A stretch of DNA of 14,423 nucleotides from JAJTFW01 sp046049215 (lineage in GTDB: Bacteria > Bacteroidota > Bacteroidia > AKYH767-A > OLB10): NCBI GenBank assembly GCA_046049215.1, contig JBJOER010000239.1:1-14423 (forward strand), in the 5' to 3' direction. Shown one piece after another: positions 1 to 6,313 of this stretch (within the stretch, counting starts at the first letter, position 1; each line of letters begins with the position of its first letter). The position numbers and the translations under genes are program-made. The notes under the pieces are model-generated. The model saw only the letters and a program-made list of their open reading frames with translations, was not told the DNA's origin and made no database searches.

Positions 1-86
1 TAAACTTCCTGAAGTCTTCTTCTCAAAGCGCTGACCTGCAAGCGATTTTGATCGTCGTTCCTGTTCTTTTCCAGTTCGGTTGACAT
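1..86 (-). CDS. Acyl-CoA carboxylase carboxyltransferase (beta) subunit, N-terminal fragment
   Basis: Partial gene running off the left edge; only the first 28 codons are visible, read leftwards from the ATG at 86-84. The peptide begins MSTELEKNRNDDQN, followed by RLQVSALRRRLQEV. This resembles, from memory, the start of Bacteroidota propionyl/acetyl-CoA carboxylase beta subunits (pattern M-x-x-E-x-x-x-N-x-x-x-N, then an alternating basic/hydrophobic helix ending in K-V before a GGG motif that would lie outside the window). Such enzymes transfer carboxyl from biotin to an acyl-CoA in the cytoplasm. A clean TAnnTTTG element sits 38 bases upstream, which supports a real gene start here. The call rests on a short N-terminal pattern only, so the family assignment is tentative; that a gene starts here is more certain than what it is. 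Confidence 0.5.
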   Translation of the reverse strand, partial: MSTELEKNRNDDQNRLQVSALRRRLQEV

Positions 87-124
87 AGATGAAAACAGAC
101 CGGTGGTATAACTCCGGCCATGGC

Positions 125-132
125 CAAAGATA
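125..132 (-). promoter_or_regulatory. Promoter -7 element (TATCTTTG) for the left-edge gene
   Basis: On the minus strand the bases read TATCTTTG, an exact match to the Bacteroidota -7 consensus TAnnTTTG. It lies 38 bases before the ATG at 86, predicting a leader of about 30 nt. No clear TTG -33 element is seen at the usual 17-23 nt distance. Confidence 0.5.
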
Positions 133-191
133 AAGCATCCACTCCTGCCGGAATCGATTGAATGAGCAGACAATCTTACATGACGAAGGGC

Positions 192-569
192 TCAGATTTC
201 AAGCTCTTTAATGGGATCCCAGAACAGGATTTCGAAATCGATCACCCGGTCGTTTTCCACTCGAACTCCCTCCTTTTCCAACAACTCCTGCATTCGGAAC
301 GGGTCACCAAAGTGATGTTTTCCGGTCAGCAAACCGGTCCGGTTCACCACTCTTTGAGCGGGTACCGGTGGAGTAACGGAGTGAGCGGCATTCATCGCCC
401 AGCCCACCATCCTGGCGGAGCGGGAGGAGCCAATGTAGCGCCCGATGGCTCCGTAACTCGTCACCCTTCCCGGCGGAATCAGGCGAACCACAGCCCATAC
501 ATCCTCAAAAAAACGCATCTGAACGGCCCCGGGAGACCCGGATTGGAGTTCATGCCTATTCGTATCCAT
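192..569 (-). CDS. Alkyltransferase-like (ATL) DNA-binding protein, MGMT family without the acceptor cysteine
   Basis: The C-terminal DNA-binding domain of the O6-methylguanine-DNA methyltransferase family, with no N-terminal MGMT domain. The core is clear: FFEDVWAVVRLIPPGRVTSY (winged-helix entry), then the recognition-helix region SARMVGWAMNAAH, then VPAQRVVNRTGLLTGKHHF. In true MGMT the acceptor motif is PCHRV; here it is PAQRV, so Ala (codon at 357-359) replaces the catalytic Cys and Gln the following His. Known ATL proteins bind alkylated guanine without repairing it and flag it for nucleotide excision repair; I infer that role. The gene can be opened further upstream to 662, but that extension looks like non-coding residues. 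ATG 569 (125 aa) follows a TAnnTTTG element by 9 nt; ATG 518 is a plausible shorter alternative beginning just at the conserved domain. Confidence 0.85.
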   Translation of the reverse strand: MDTNRHELQSGSPGAVQMRFFEDVWAVVRLIPPGRVTSYGAIGRYIGSSRSARMVGWAMNAAHSVTPPVPAQRVVNRTGLLTGKHHFGDPFRMQELLEKEGVRVENDRVIDFEILFWDPIKELEI

Positions 570-578
570 GGTACAATT

Positions 579-586
579 CAAAAATA
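579..586 (-). promoter_or_regulatory. Candidate -7 element (TATTTTTG) for the ATL gene
   Basis: Reads TATTTTTG on the minus strand, matching TAnnTTTG, 9 nt before the ATG at 569. The nearest TTG upstream is 25 nt away, slightly longer than the usual 17-23, so the -33 half is weak. If used, the mRNA would be almost leaderless for the 569 start, or have a leader of about 50 nt for the 518 start. Confidence 0.35.
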
Positions 587-713
587 GCAAGAGCAGAACA
601 AACGCCTGATGCAATTGAAACACCCACTGAATTCTATCACGCCCGAGGTTGACCCGGGTCATTTACTTGAAGGGATATGCTGTTGAATTTTGACACCATT
701 AAAATATCCAACC

Positions 714-1463
714 ATGAAAGCAAACATCATATTTCTATTGACCGCATTCGTGCTGTGCGGAATAGACGCCAACGCCCAATACATCTATAAGCGAGCGGTA
801 ACAGATGTCGACTCGCAATACATCTATAGGAGAGAGGCGATTCGACCATATGTCGGATTGACCATGAACTTGGGTGTTGGAGTAGAAGATATGGAAACAG
901 GAATCATTACTCAAGACAGAGAAATTGTAAGGGTTAGCACCGGGGGTGGACTCGCCCTTGGAGTGATCGGCTTGGCTCCAGTGAGCGACTTGTGGTCTGT
1001 AAGCGGTGAGGTTAATTATCAATTCACGACCATTACACCGACTTTGAAAAATGCCAGTGGTGGATTCCATCATTTCAACTTCATTCCATCCGTGAAAAGA
1101 GCTTTTCCGGTAGGCAAGTCATCGAATTACATCTTCGTAGGTGCCGGAGCACTGTTCAGTATTGCGCCAGAGCTTGAAATCGATGCCTCTGAAATACCGG
1201 GGGGACTGGATTACGGCTTCAAATACAAAAGCTCGGCAGGAGCTGTATTGAGCGGTGAATATGCCCGCTGGATTGCCGATCAGCGAATTTGCGGGGTCTT
1301 CGGACTCCGGTATGCGTATATCAGACATGAAGCTGATAAAATGAGCCTCAACGGACAGGAATACAGTCTCAATCAGGAAGCCCATGACATCTTACCTGAC
1401 GAAATGGACAAGCCTGATGGAAGCGGCATAGAATTGACCTTGTCATTGATTTTCAAAATTTAA
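714..1463 (+). CDS. Secreted outer-membrane beta-barrel protein, unknown function
   Basis: A 249-residue protein starting at ATG 714. An in-frame ATG at 690 would add 8 residues before the signal peptide and is less likely. Residues 1-22 form a signal peptide (MKANIIFLLTAFVLCGIDANAQ) with cleavage expected after ANAQ. The mature part alternates short amphipathic stretches with turns (RPYVGLTMNLGVGVED, GGGLALGVIG, SNYIFVGAGALFSIAPELE, RICGVFGLRYAYIRHE) and ends IELTLSLIFKI; this hydrophobic strand with a penultimate basic residue is typical of small Bacteroidota outer-membrane porin-like barrels. Just after the signal peptide, QYIYKR and QYIYRR lie 13 residues apart, a small duplication visible also in the DNA. 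It stands alone between the divergent ATL gene and thrS. No enzyme motif is visible; substrate and role are unknown. Confidence 0.75.
   Translation: MKANIIFLLTAFVLCGIDANAQYIYKRAVTDVDSQYIYRREAIRPYVGLTMNLGVGVEDMETGIITQDREIVRVSTGGGLALGVIGLAPVSDLWSVSGEVNYQFTTITPTLKNASGGFHHFNFIPSVKRAFPVGKSSNYIFVGAGALFSIAPELEIDASEIPGGLDYGFKYKSSAGAVLSGEYARWIADQRICGVFGLRYAYIRHEADKMSLNGQEYSLNQEAHDILPDEMDKPDGSGIELTLSLIFKI
777..828 (+). repeat. 13-nt direct repeat within the barrel-protein gene
   Basis: CAATACATCTATA occurs at 777-789 and again at 816-828, an offset of 39 nt (13 codons, in frame). It encodes the duplicated QYIY(K/R)R peptide at the mature N-terminus of the barrel protein. Confidence 0.7.
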
Positions 1464-1525
1464 ATTGCTCGCCAACGCAGTTGAATACGCCCAACATTCA
1501 GAGGCAATGCAGTAGCTTTTGCGTG

Positions 1526-1533
1526 TATATTTG
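1526..1533 (+). promoter_or_regulatory. Promoter -7 element (TATATTTG) for thrS
   Basis: Exact TAnnTTTG match 17 nt before the thrS ATG, predicting a leader of about 10 nt. That leaves no room for a T-box or other threonine-sensing leader, so thrS is probably not controlled by attenuation here. No convincing TTG -33 element is seen. Confidence 0.55.
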
Positions 1534-1550
1534 TCGCATTCAACTATTGT

Positions 1551-3488
1551 ATGCAACTGAAGATCACCCTGCCCGATAACAGCGTCCGGGAGTACCCCAA
1601 AGGCATCACCGCCATGGAAGTGGCCAAATCCATTTCAGAAGGATTGGCCAGGAATGTGCTTGCCGCCAAGATCAATGGCGAAGTTCGCGACCTGAACCGC
1701 CCGATCGATGAGGATGCGCAGCTTACGCTGTTGACCTGGAACGATGCGGAAGGCAAGAGTACCATGTGGCACTCGTCGGCTCACCTGATGGCTGAAGCGC
1801 TGGAGTTCTATTATCCCGGCATCAAGTTCTGGGTCGGCCCACCTGTACAGAACGGGTTTTACTACGACGTCGATTTCGGTGGACAGGCATTCTCAGCCGA
1901 TGACCTCAAGAAAATCGAGGACAAGATGACCGAATTGGCCAAACAGGCGAACCCGTTCGAGCGAAAGGAAATGCCTAAGCTGGAAGCGGTCAGTTACTTC
2001 TCTGAAAAGGGCGACCAGTACAAGCTTGACCTGCTCAGCAATCTCGAAGACGGATCGATCACCTTCTACACCCAGGGTAACTTCACCGACCTGTGCCGTG
2101 GACCGCATATTCCTCACACCGGATACATCAAGGCCATCAAGCTCACCAACGTGGCGGGAGCCTACTGGAAAAACGACTCCTCGAATCCGATGCTGACACG
2201 TATTTACGGCATCACCTTCCCCAAGAAATCCGAACTGGACGAATACCTGACCATGCTGGAGGAGGCGAGAAAACGCGACCACCGCAAAATCGGCAAGGAG
2301 ATGGAGATTTTCACCTTCGACGACGATGTAGGTCCGGGCTTGCCTTTGTGGCTACCCAACGGAGGCGTGATGATCGAGGAACTGGAGCGCCTGGCCAAGA
2401 AGACCGAAGCCATGGCAGGCTACAAGCGCGTGAGGACACCCCACCTGGCCAAGGAAAGCATGTACCTCACCAGTGGACACCTGCCCTACTACGAGGACAG
2501 CATGTACCCCGCCATGGAATTCGACGGCGAGAAGTACTACCTCAAGGCGATGAATTGTCCGCATCACCACAAGATCTTCAAAGAGCTCAACCCCAGTTAC
2601 CGCGACCTCCCCATCCGCCTGGCGGAATACGGAACCTGCTACCGGTATGAGCAGAGCGGAGAATTGTTCGGCCTGATGCGTGTACGTTCGTTGCAGATGA
2701 ACGATGCCCACATCTACTGCACCCGGGATCAGTTCGCTCAGGAATTCAACGCGGTAAACGAGATGTACCTGAAGTACTTCAAGATCTTCGGCATCGATAA
2801 GTATGTGATGCGTTTCTCCACCCACGAACCCTCCAAGCTCGGCCAGAAATACGTCGACAATCCGGTCCTTTGGAAGGAAACCGAAGACATGGTGCGCCAG
2901 GTGCTCATCGATTCCAGTATCCCTTTCATCGAGGTACCGGATGAGGGCGCCTTCTACGGACCAAAGATCGATGTACAGGTTTGGAGTGCCATCGGCAGGG
3001 AGTTCACCCTGGCCACCAACCAGGTGGATTTCGCAGTTCCGGCCCGATTCGGACTGACTTACCGCAACGCGAAAAACGAACTCGAGACCCCGATCTGCAT
3101 CCACCGGGCGCCCCTGGGCACCCATGAGCGATTCATCGGGTTCCTGATCGAGCACTACGCCGGTAACTTCCCCCTTTGGCTCGCACCCGAACAGGTAGCA
3201 GTGTTACCCATCTCCGACAAATTCAACGGGTACGCGAAAAAAGTTTTACAACTGCTGATTAATTCCGATATTCGCGGGCTCGTTGACGACCGTGACGAAA
3301 AAATCGGCAAGAAGATCCGCGACGCCGAAATGAAGAAAATACCCTTCATGCTGATCGTCGGGGAAAAAGAAGAAGCTGAAAATGCCGTTTCAGTCCGTCA
3401 GCACGGCAAAGGAGATCAGGGAAGCATGGAGGTTCAAGCCTTCTGTGACCGGGTGAACCGGGAAATCCAGGATCTCCTATCTGTTTGA
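1551..3488 (+). CDS. thrS: Threonine--tRNA ligase
   Basis: Cytoplasmic class II synthetase that charges tRNA-Thr with threonine. It is 645 aa, the full length of the family (E. coli 642). Domains in order: TGS (about 1-62), the editing (SAD) domain with HSSAH (H74, H78) and CRGPH (C182, H186), which clear mischarged Ser-tRNA-Thr, then the catalytic core and a C-terminal anticodon-binding domain from about residue 545. The active-site zinc ligands are visible: Cys336 in MNCPHHH, His387 in NDAHIYC, His518 in CIHRAPLG. Motif 2 reads GTCYRYEQSGELFGLMRVR and motif 3 includes the arginine of THERFIGFL. The start ATG is set by the TGS start MQLKITLPDN. It is the first gene of the conserved thrS-infC-rpmI-rplT cluster, 35 nt before the infC start. 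Confidence 0.98.
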   Translation: MQLKITLPDNSVREYPKGITAMEVAKSISEGLARNVLAAKINGEVRDLNRPIDEDAQLTLLTWNDAEGKSTMWHSSAHLMAEALEFYYPGIKFWVGPPVQNGFYYDVDFGGQAFSADDLKKIEDKMTELAKQANPFERKEMPKLEAVSYFSEKGDQYKLDLLSNLEDGSITFYTQGNFTDLCRGPHIPHTGYIKAIKLTNVAGAYWKNDSSNPMLTRIYGITFPKKSELDEYLTMLEEARKRDHRKIGKEMEIFTFDDDVGPGLPLWLPNGGVMIEELERLAKKTEAMAGYKRVRTPHLAKESMYLTSGHLPYYEDSMYPAMEFDGEKYYLKAMNCPHHHKIFKELNPSYRDLPIRLAEYGTCYRYEQSGELFGLMRVRSLQMNDAHIYCTRDQFAQEFNAVNEMYLKYFKIFGIDKYVMRFSTHEPSKLGQKYVDNPVLWKETEDMVRQVLIDSSIPFIEVPDEGAFYGPKIDVQVWSAIGREFTLATNQVDFAVPARFGLTYRNAKNELETPICIHRAPLGTHERFIGFLIEHYAGNFPLWLAPEQVAVLPISDKFNGYAKKVLQLLINSDIRGLVDDRDEKIGKKIRDAEMKKIPFMLIVGEKEEAENAVSVRQHGKGDQGSMEVQAFCDRVNREIQDLLSV

Positions 3489-3512
3489 AAAATAAATAGT
3501 TAAACAAAAAAC

Positions 3513-3519
3513 AAGGAGG
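3513..3519 (+). promoter_or_regulatory. Strong Shine-Dalgarno site (AAGGAGG) that fixes the infC start
   Basis: AAGGAGG ends 4 nt before ATA 3524. I looked upstream of every other gene start in the window and found no comparable site, as expected in Bacteroidota, where SD use is rare. Its presence in front of a non-ATG codon, in the infC reading frame, is the main argument for the start chosen. Confidence 0.8.
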
Positions 3520-3523
3520 CAAC

Positions 3524-4168
3524 ATAGCAACGTTTCCGAATCGGCCCGGCTACCGCGGTCGCGGCCCAATCAAAAAAGAACCCGAGCACAAGATCAACGA
3601 CAAGATCCGTGCTCTTCAAGTCCGACTGGTCATCGAAGGCTCTGAACCCCGGGTGATGAGCACCCAGGATGCCCAACGTCTGGCAGACCAGGCAGGACTC
3701 GATCTGGTCGAAATTGCAGCCCAGGCGGATCCGCCGGTTTGTAAAATCGTCGATTACCAAAAGTTCCTCTACGAACGCAAGAAGAAGGAGAAGGAAACCA
3801 AGGCCAAGGCGACCAAGCAGGTTCTGAAGGAGATCCGTTTCGGACCCAATACCGACGAGCACGACTTCAACTTCAAGGTGAAGCATGCCATCCACTTCCT
3901 GGAAGAGGGAGCCAAAGTGAAGGCTTACGTGCATTTCAGGGGAAGGGCTATCGCCTACAAACAACGCGGAGAGATCATTCTTCTGAAGTTCGCCCAGGCG
4001 CTGGAAGAATACGGAAAAGTGGAAATGTTGCCCAAACTCGAAGGAAACAGGATGTTTCTGCATCTGGCTCCGCTACCAAACAAGAAACCCAAACCGGCAA
4101 AGCCTGTGGAAGAGAAGGCCACTGAAAAACCCGCTAAAAGCGAGGATGCCAAGCCGGAAAACGAATAA
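3524..4168 (+). CDS. infC: Translation initiation factor IF-3, probable AUA start
   Basis: IF-3 binds the 30S subunit, blocks premature 50S joining and proofreads the initiator tRNA/start codon pair. The first in-frame ATG is at 3653, but starting there would remove 43 residues, including most of the conserved N-domain strand HKINDKIRALQVRLV. The frame is open back to 3500 and has no ATG; GTG occurs only beside 3653 and no TTG occurs. ATA at 3524 sits 4 nt after AAGGAGG and gives a 214-aa protein beginning (M)ATFPNRPGYRGRG. Rare start codons are known for infC (AUU in E. coli) and allow IF-3 to limit its own synthesis. The N-domain, the basic linker YERKKKEKETKAKATK and the C-domain (KEIRFGPNTDEHDFNFK to LEGNRMFLHLAPL) are all present. 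A Lys/Pro/Glu-rich tail of about 30 residues follows. ACG at 3530 is a less likely alternative start. Confidence 0.95.
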   Translation: MATFPNRPGYRGRGPIKKEPEHKINDKIRALQVRLVIEGSEPRVMSTQDAQRLADQAGLDLVEIAAQADPPVCKIVDYQKFLYERKKKEKETKAKATKQVLKEIRFGPNTDEHDFNFKVKHAIHFLEEGAKVKAYVHFRGRAIAYKQRGEIILLKFAQALEEYGKVEMLPKLEGNRMFLHLAPLPNKKPKPAKPVEEKATEKPAKSEDAKPENE

Positions 4169-4187
4169 GTAAGTAAAAATCACTGCC

Positions 4188-4385
4188 ATGCCGAAAATGA
4201 AAACGAATTCCAGTGCCAAGAAGAGGTTCAAGGCCACCGGCACCGGAAAAATGAAGCGTAAACACGCTTTCAAGCGTCACATCCTGACCAAGAAGACCAC
4301 CAAGGCCAAGCGTGCACTGACTACCAGTGGACTGGTTCATGAGTCTGACGAGTACAGGGTAAAGCGGATGCTGGCTGTCGCCTGA
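4188..4385 (+). CDS. rpmI: 50S ribosomal protein L35
   Basis: A 65-residue, very basic protein with the L35 signature: MPKMKTNSSAKKRFKATGTG at the N-terminus, then KMKRKHAFKRHIL and a conserved C-terminal helix around YRVKRMLAV. Normal length for the family. It starts 19 nt after the infC stop and is presumably cotranscribed. The leader is A-rich rather than SD-containing. It binds 23S rRNA in the large subunit next to L20. Confidence 0.97.
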   Translation: MPKMKTNSSAKKRFKATGTGKMKRKHAFKRHILTKKTTKAKRALTTSGLVHESDEYRVKRMLAVA

Positions 4386-4427
4386 TCATCCGTTGCCGCA
4401 ACAACACCTCATTCACTAACCCGGTAC

Positions 4428-4462
4428 TTAGCTTCCAAGATCCCGAAAAGTCGGGACGCTAA
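4428..4462 (+). promoter_or_regulatory. Stem-loop in the rpmI-rplT spacer, candidate rplT leader element
   Basis: The 97-nt spacer between rpmI and rplT holds a perfect 6-bp hairpin, TCCCGA (4441-4446), loop AAAG, TCGGGA (4451-4456). An outer helix TTAGC (4428-4432) with GCTAA (4458-4462) encloses it, with an asymmetric internal loop of 8 nt and 1 nt. No U-tract follows, so it is not a terminator. L20 is known to repress its own mRNA through structured leaders in other phyla; a similar role here is inference. A dispersed intergenic repeat is the alternative. Confidence 0.4.
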
Positions 4463-4482
4463 CGCCAAAAAACAACAACCAC

Positions 4483-4827
4483 ATGCCACGTTCAGTCAAT
4501 CACGTCGCGTCGAAGGCCAAAAGGAAAAAAATCCTAAAACTGGCCAAGGGTAATTTCGGTTCCCGCAAAAACGTATGGACAGTTGCCAAAAACACTGTCG
4601 AAAAAGGTCTGCAGTACGCCTACCGCGACCGCAAAAACAAAAAGCGCAGCTTCCGTGCACTTTGGATCCAGCGTATCAACGCCGCTGCCCGCATGCATGG
4701 CATGAGCTATTCGCAATTCATGGGTAAGATCCATGCCAACAACGTCGACCTGAACCGCAAGGTACTCGCCGATTTGGCCATGAACAACCCCGCTGCATTT
4801 GAAGCGATACTCAATTCGGTGAAGTAA
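4483..4827 (+). CDS. rplT: 50S ribosomal protein L20
   Basis: A 114-aa protein with the complete L20 pattern: MPRSVNHVASKAKRKKILK (extended basic N-terminal tail that threads into 23S rRNA), AKGNFGSRKNVWTVAKN, the helical YAYRDRKNKKRSFRALWIQR block and NAAARMHGMSYSQFMGKI. E. coli L20 is 118 aa. It is essential for early 50S assembly and often acts as an autogenous repressor of the infC-rpmI-rplT unit. The start ATG lies in an A/C-rich context without SD. It is the last gene of the cluster, followed 21 nt later by an intrinsic terminator. Confidence 0.98.
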   Translation: MPRSVNHVASKAKRKKILKLAKGNFGSRKNVWTVAKNTVEKGLQYAYRDRKNKKRSFRALWIQRINAAARMHGMSYSQFMGKIHANNVDLNRKVLADLAMNNPAAFEAILNSVK

Positions 4828-4848
4828 TTCATCGGTGCCCCTTCTCCG

Positions 4849-4886
4849 AAACGGAGCTTCCACCTCGGAAGCTCCGTTTTTGTTTG
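4849..4886 (+). terminator. Rho-independent terminator of the thrS-rplT cluster
   Basis: A perfect inverted repeat of 11 bp (ACGGAGCTTCC at 4851-4861, GGAAGCTCCGT at 4867-4877), extendable to 13 A/T-flanked pairs, has a 5-nt loop and is followed by TTTTTGTTT. It is the clearest intrinsic terminator in the window. Confidence 0.93.
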
Positions 4887-4915
4887 TGGATTGCCTGGAA
4901 TTCAGACTACCTTTA
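4883..4915 (+). promoter_or_regulatory. Candidate promoter TTTG-N21-TACCTTTA for the membrane protein gene
   Basis: TTTG at 4883-4886 and TACCTTTA at 4908-4915 (one mismatch to TAnnTTTG), 21 nt apart. The -7 element ends only 4 nt before the ATG at 4920, so the transcript would be leaderless, or the true start would be further in. Immediately after the rplT terminator a new promoter is expected. Confidence 0.35.
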
Positions 4916-4919
4916 ATCA

Positions 4920-6143
4920 ATGATCCGCCGGTATCCGATTCACGCATTGCTTTTGCTGGTCCTGCTGGCGGGGTGGATACTGCTTTCTTTCTATAATGTG
5001 CTGGTCGACGACGACCTGGTTTTCCTGCGGTTACTTCAGGAAAAAGGCATCGCAGAAGCGACCCGTTACCAGTACGACACCTGGAACACCCGCTGGATGT
5101 CGTTCCTTTGGTTGCACCTGTGGATAGGATCATTCACGCCAACCGGCTCTCTCATGCCCTACCATTTATTCACCCTGGCGGCACTGATTGCGGCATCCTA
5201 TCGCTCTGTTCGTGCACTTCAAATCCTCAACTGGGTTCGTGAAGGCTCTGCAGCTGACACTCTATTCATGGCTACGCTGATGGCTTTTGCCATTATCATA
5301 AGCAGCTACCATATCGGCGACACCTGGTTTTGGGTAAACACGTCAACGATGTACGGTTGGAACCTCATCTTCATCTTATGGGCTTGCTCGATCGTATCGA
5401 AGCCTTTCCCAAGCCCCCTGTTGAGTTCATCGTGTTTAGCGTTATGCGGCCTTTACACGGGTGGTTCAGCTGAGCCGGCAGTCGCTTGCTTGCTTTTCAT
5501 TCTGCCCGTCCTATTGCTTATCAATGAGATTTCCGACGATAAACGAAAGCATGTACTAACCTTCTTGATTCCGATGTGCATCTCTTTTCTGATCGCTTTC
5601 ATTGGAAAAGGACATGTGAAGCGAGAGGAGGCATTGCCTGATGCAGATTTTCTGAAGTGGGCCGGGCTAAGCTTGTGGTATTCGGTTCGAATAGTATTGG
5701 TTGAGAGTCCTGTCCGCCTGCTTATTGTCATGGCCCTGCTTTGGCCGCTGCGGAGTCCTACGATGGAACCCGTTAAACTCCCAGAACATGCTTTCCGGTG
5801 TTCCATACTCTTTTGCATCACAACGATAGTCATCCATGCGGGCTTGATCGTCGCCATCATGGGCGATTACGGTCCGCCCAGAGCATTGAGTTTTATTGGA
5901 TTGGCTGCTGTGATATGCCTACTCCTGCTTTTACATTCTTTTGATCTGAAAAGGTTTGCCCGAAGCGGAAAAGTCCTTGCCATTGCGGCTTTGCTGATCG
6001 CCAGCCAAGTCATATTTCATCAATTCAAGGTTTTAAGCATATACCAAAAACATGTAAAGGATATCGTTAGTGGAAAAATCGAATTCAGGGCAGAGGACGT
6101 TCCGGATTCCGGACTTCTTCACCGGATCACATTTACCGAGTGA
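4920..6143 (+). CDS. Polytopic membrane protein, possibly GT-C-like, unknown function
   Basis: A 407-aa protein with about 11-12 hydrophobic membrane segments spread over the whole length (for example HALLLLVLLAGWILLSF near residue 8, LFMATLMAFAIIISSY, VLTFLIPMCISFLIAF, LSFIGLAAVICLLLLLHSF). Right after the first span comes LVDDDLVFLRLL, then WNTRWMSFLWLHLW. Acidic residues in the first periplasmic loop followed by an R-W/F motif are seen in GT-C glycosyltransferases and in DUF6056-type proteins of surface polysaccharide loci, so a lipid-linked sugar transfer role is conceivable, but no neighbour supports it. It ends with a short soluble tail. It lies alone between the rplT terminator and the sensor kinase, same strand, 170 nt before the kinase start. 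The gene itself is secure; the function is not. Confidence 0.8.
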   Translation: MIRRYPIHALLLLVLLAGWILLSFYNVLVDDDLVFLRLLQEKGIAEATRYQYDTWNTRWMSFLWLHLWIGSFTPTGSLMPYHLFTLAALIAASYRSVRALQILNWVREGSAADTLFMATLMAFAIIISSYHIGDTWFWVNTSTMYGWNLIFILWACSIVSKPFPSPLLSSSCLALCGLYTGGSAEPAVACLLFILPVLLLINEISDDKRKHVLTFLIPMCISFLIAFIGKGHVKREEALPDADFLKWAGLSLWYSVRIVLVESPVRLLIVMALLWPLRSPTMEPVKLPEHAFRCSILFCITTIVIHAGLIVAIMGDYGPPRALSFIGLAAVICLLLLLHSFDLKRFARSGKVLAIAALLIASQVIFHQFKVLSIYQKHVKDIVSGKIEFRAEDVPDSGLLHRITFTE

Positions 6144-6273
6144 AATTCAACATGACCTCCGGAAACACCCTTTGCATTTGAATTCCCGAAGTAAAGAAAG
6201 AACACTCCAATAACCGGTAACGATGAAATGTTCCGATCCCAATCAATACACATGAAATGATTATTGACAATCG

Positions 6274-6304
6274 GCTCAGCATGAACAAAGCGTCCTTAAT
6301 TTTG
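6274..6304 (+). promoter_or_regulatory. Promoter TTG-N20-TAATTTTG for the sensor kinase gene
   Basis: TTG at 6274-6276 and TAATTTTG at 6297-6304 are 20 nt apart, a good match to the Bacteroidota promoter. The predicted transcription start is about 6311, downstream of the possible ATG at 6257 and 6281. It therefore supports the kinase start at 6314. Confidence 0.5.
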
Positions 6305-6313
6305 ATGCAGCGT

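Noticed and set aside
162..587. 141-aa plus-strand open frame overlapping the ATL gene
   Set aside because: No recognisable pattern, while the opposite strand carries the complete conserved MGMT-like domain.
2352..3155. 267-aa minus-strand open frame inside thrS
   Set aside because: Antisense shadow of a clearly coding, conserved gene; composition has no domain logic.
3653..4168. infC starting at the ATG at 3653 (171 aa)
   Set aside because: It would remove the conserved N-domain segment and ignore the in-frame open region and strong SD upstream; it is an artefact of requiring ATG.
6144..6184. 7-nt inverted repeat AATTCAA/TTGAATT after the membrane protein gene as a terminator
   Set aside because: 27-nt loop, A/T-rich short arms and no U-tract; too weak to call.
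6257..6313. Earlier ATGs (6257, 6281, 6305) for the sensor kinase
   Set aside because: They add residues in front of a standard signal peptide and lie upstream of the predicted transcription start; not excluded, only less likely.
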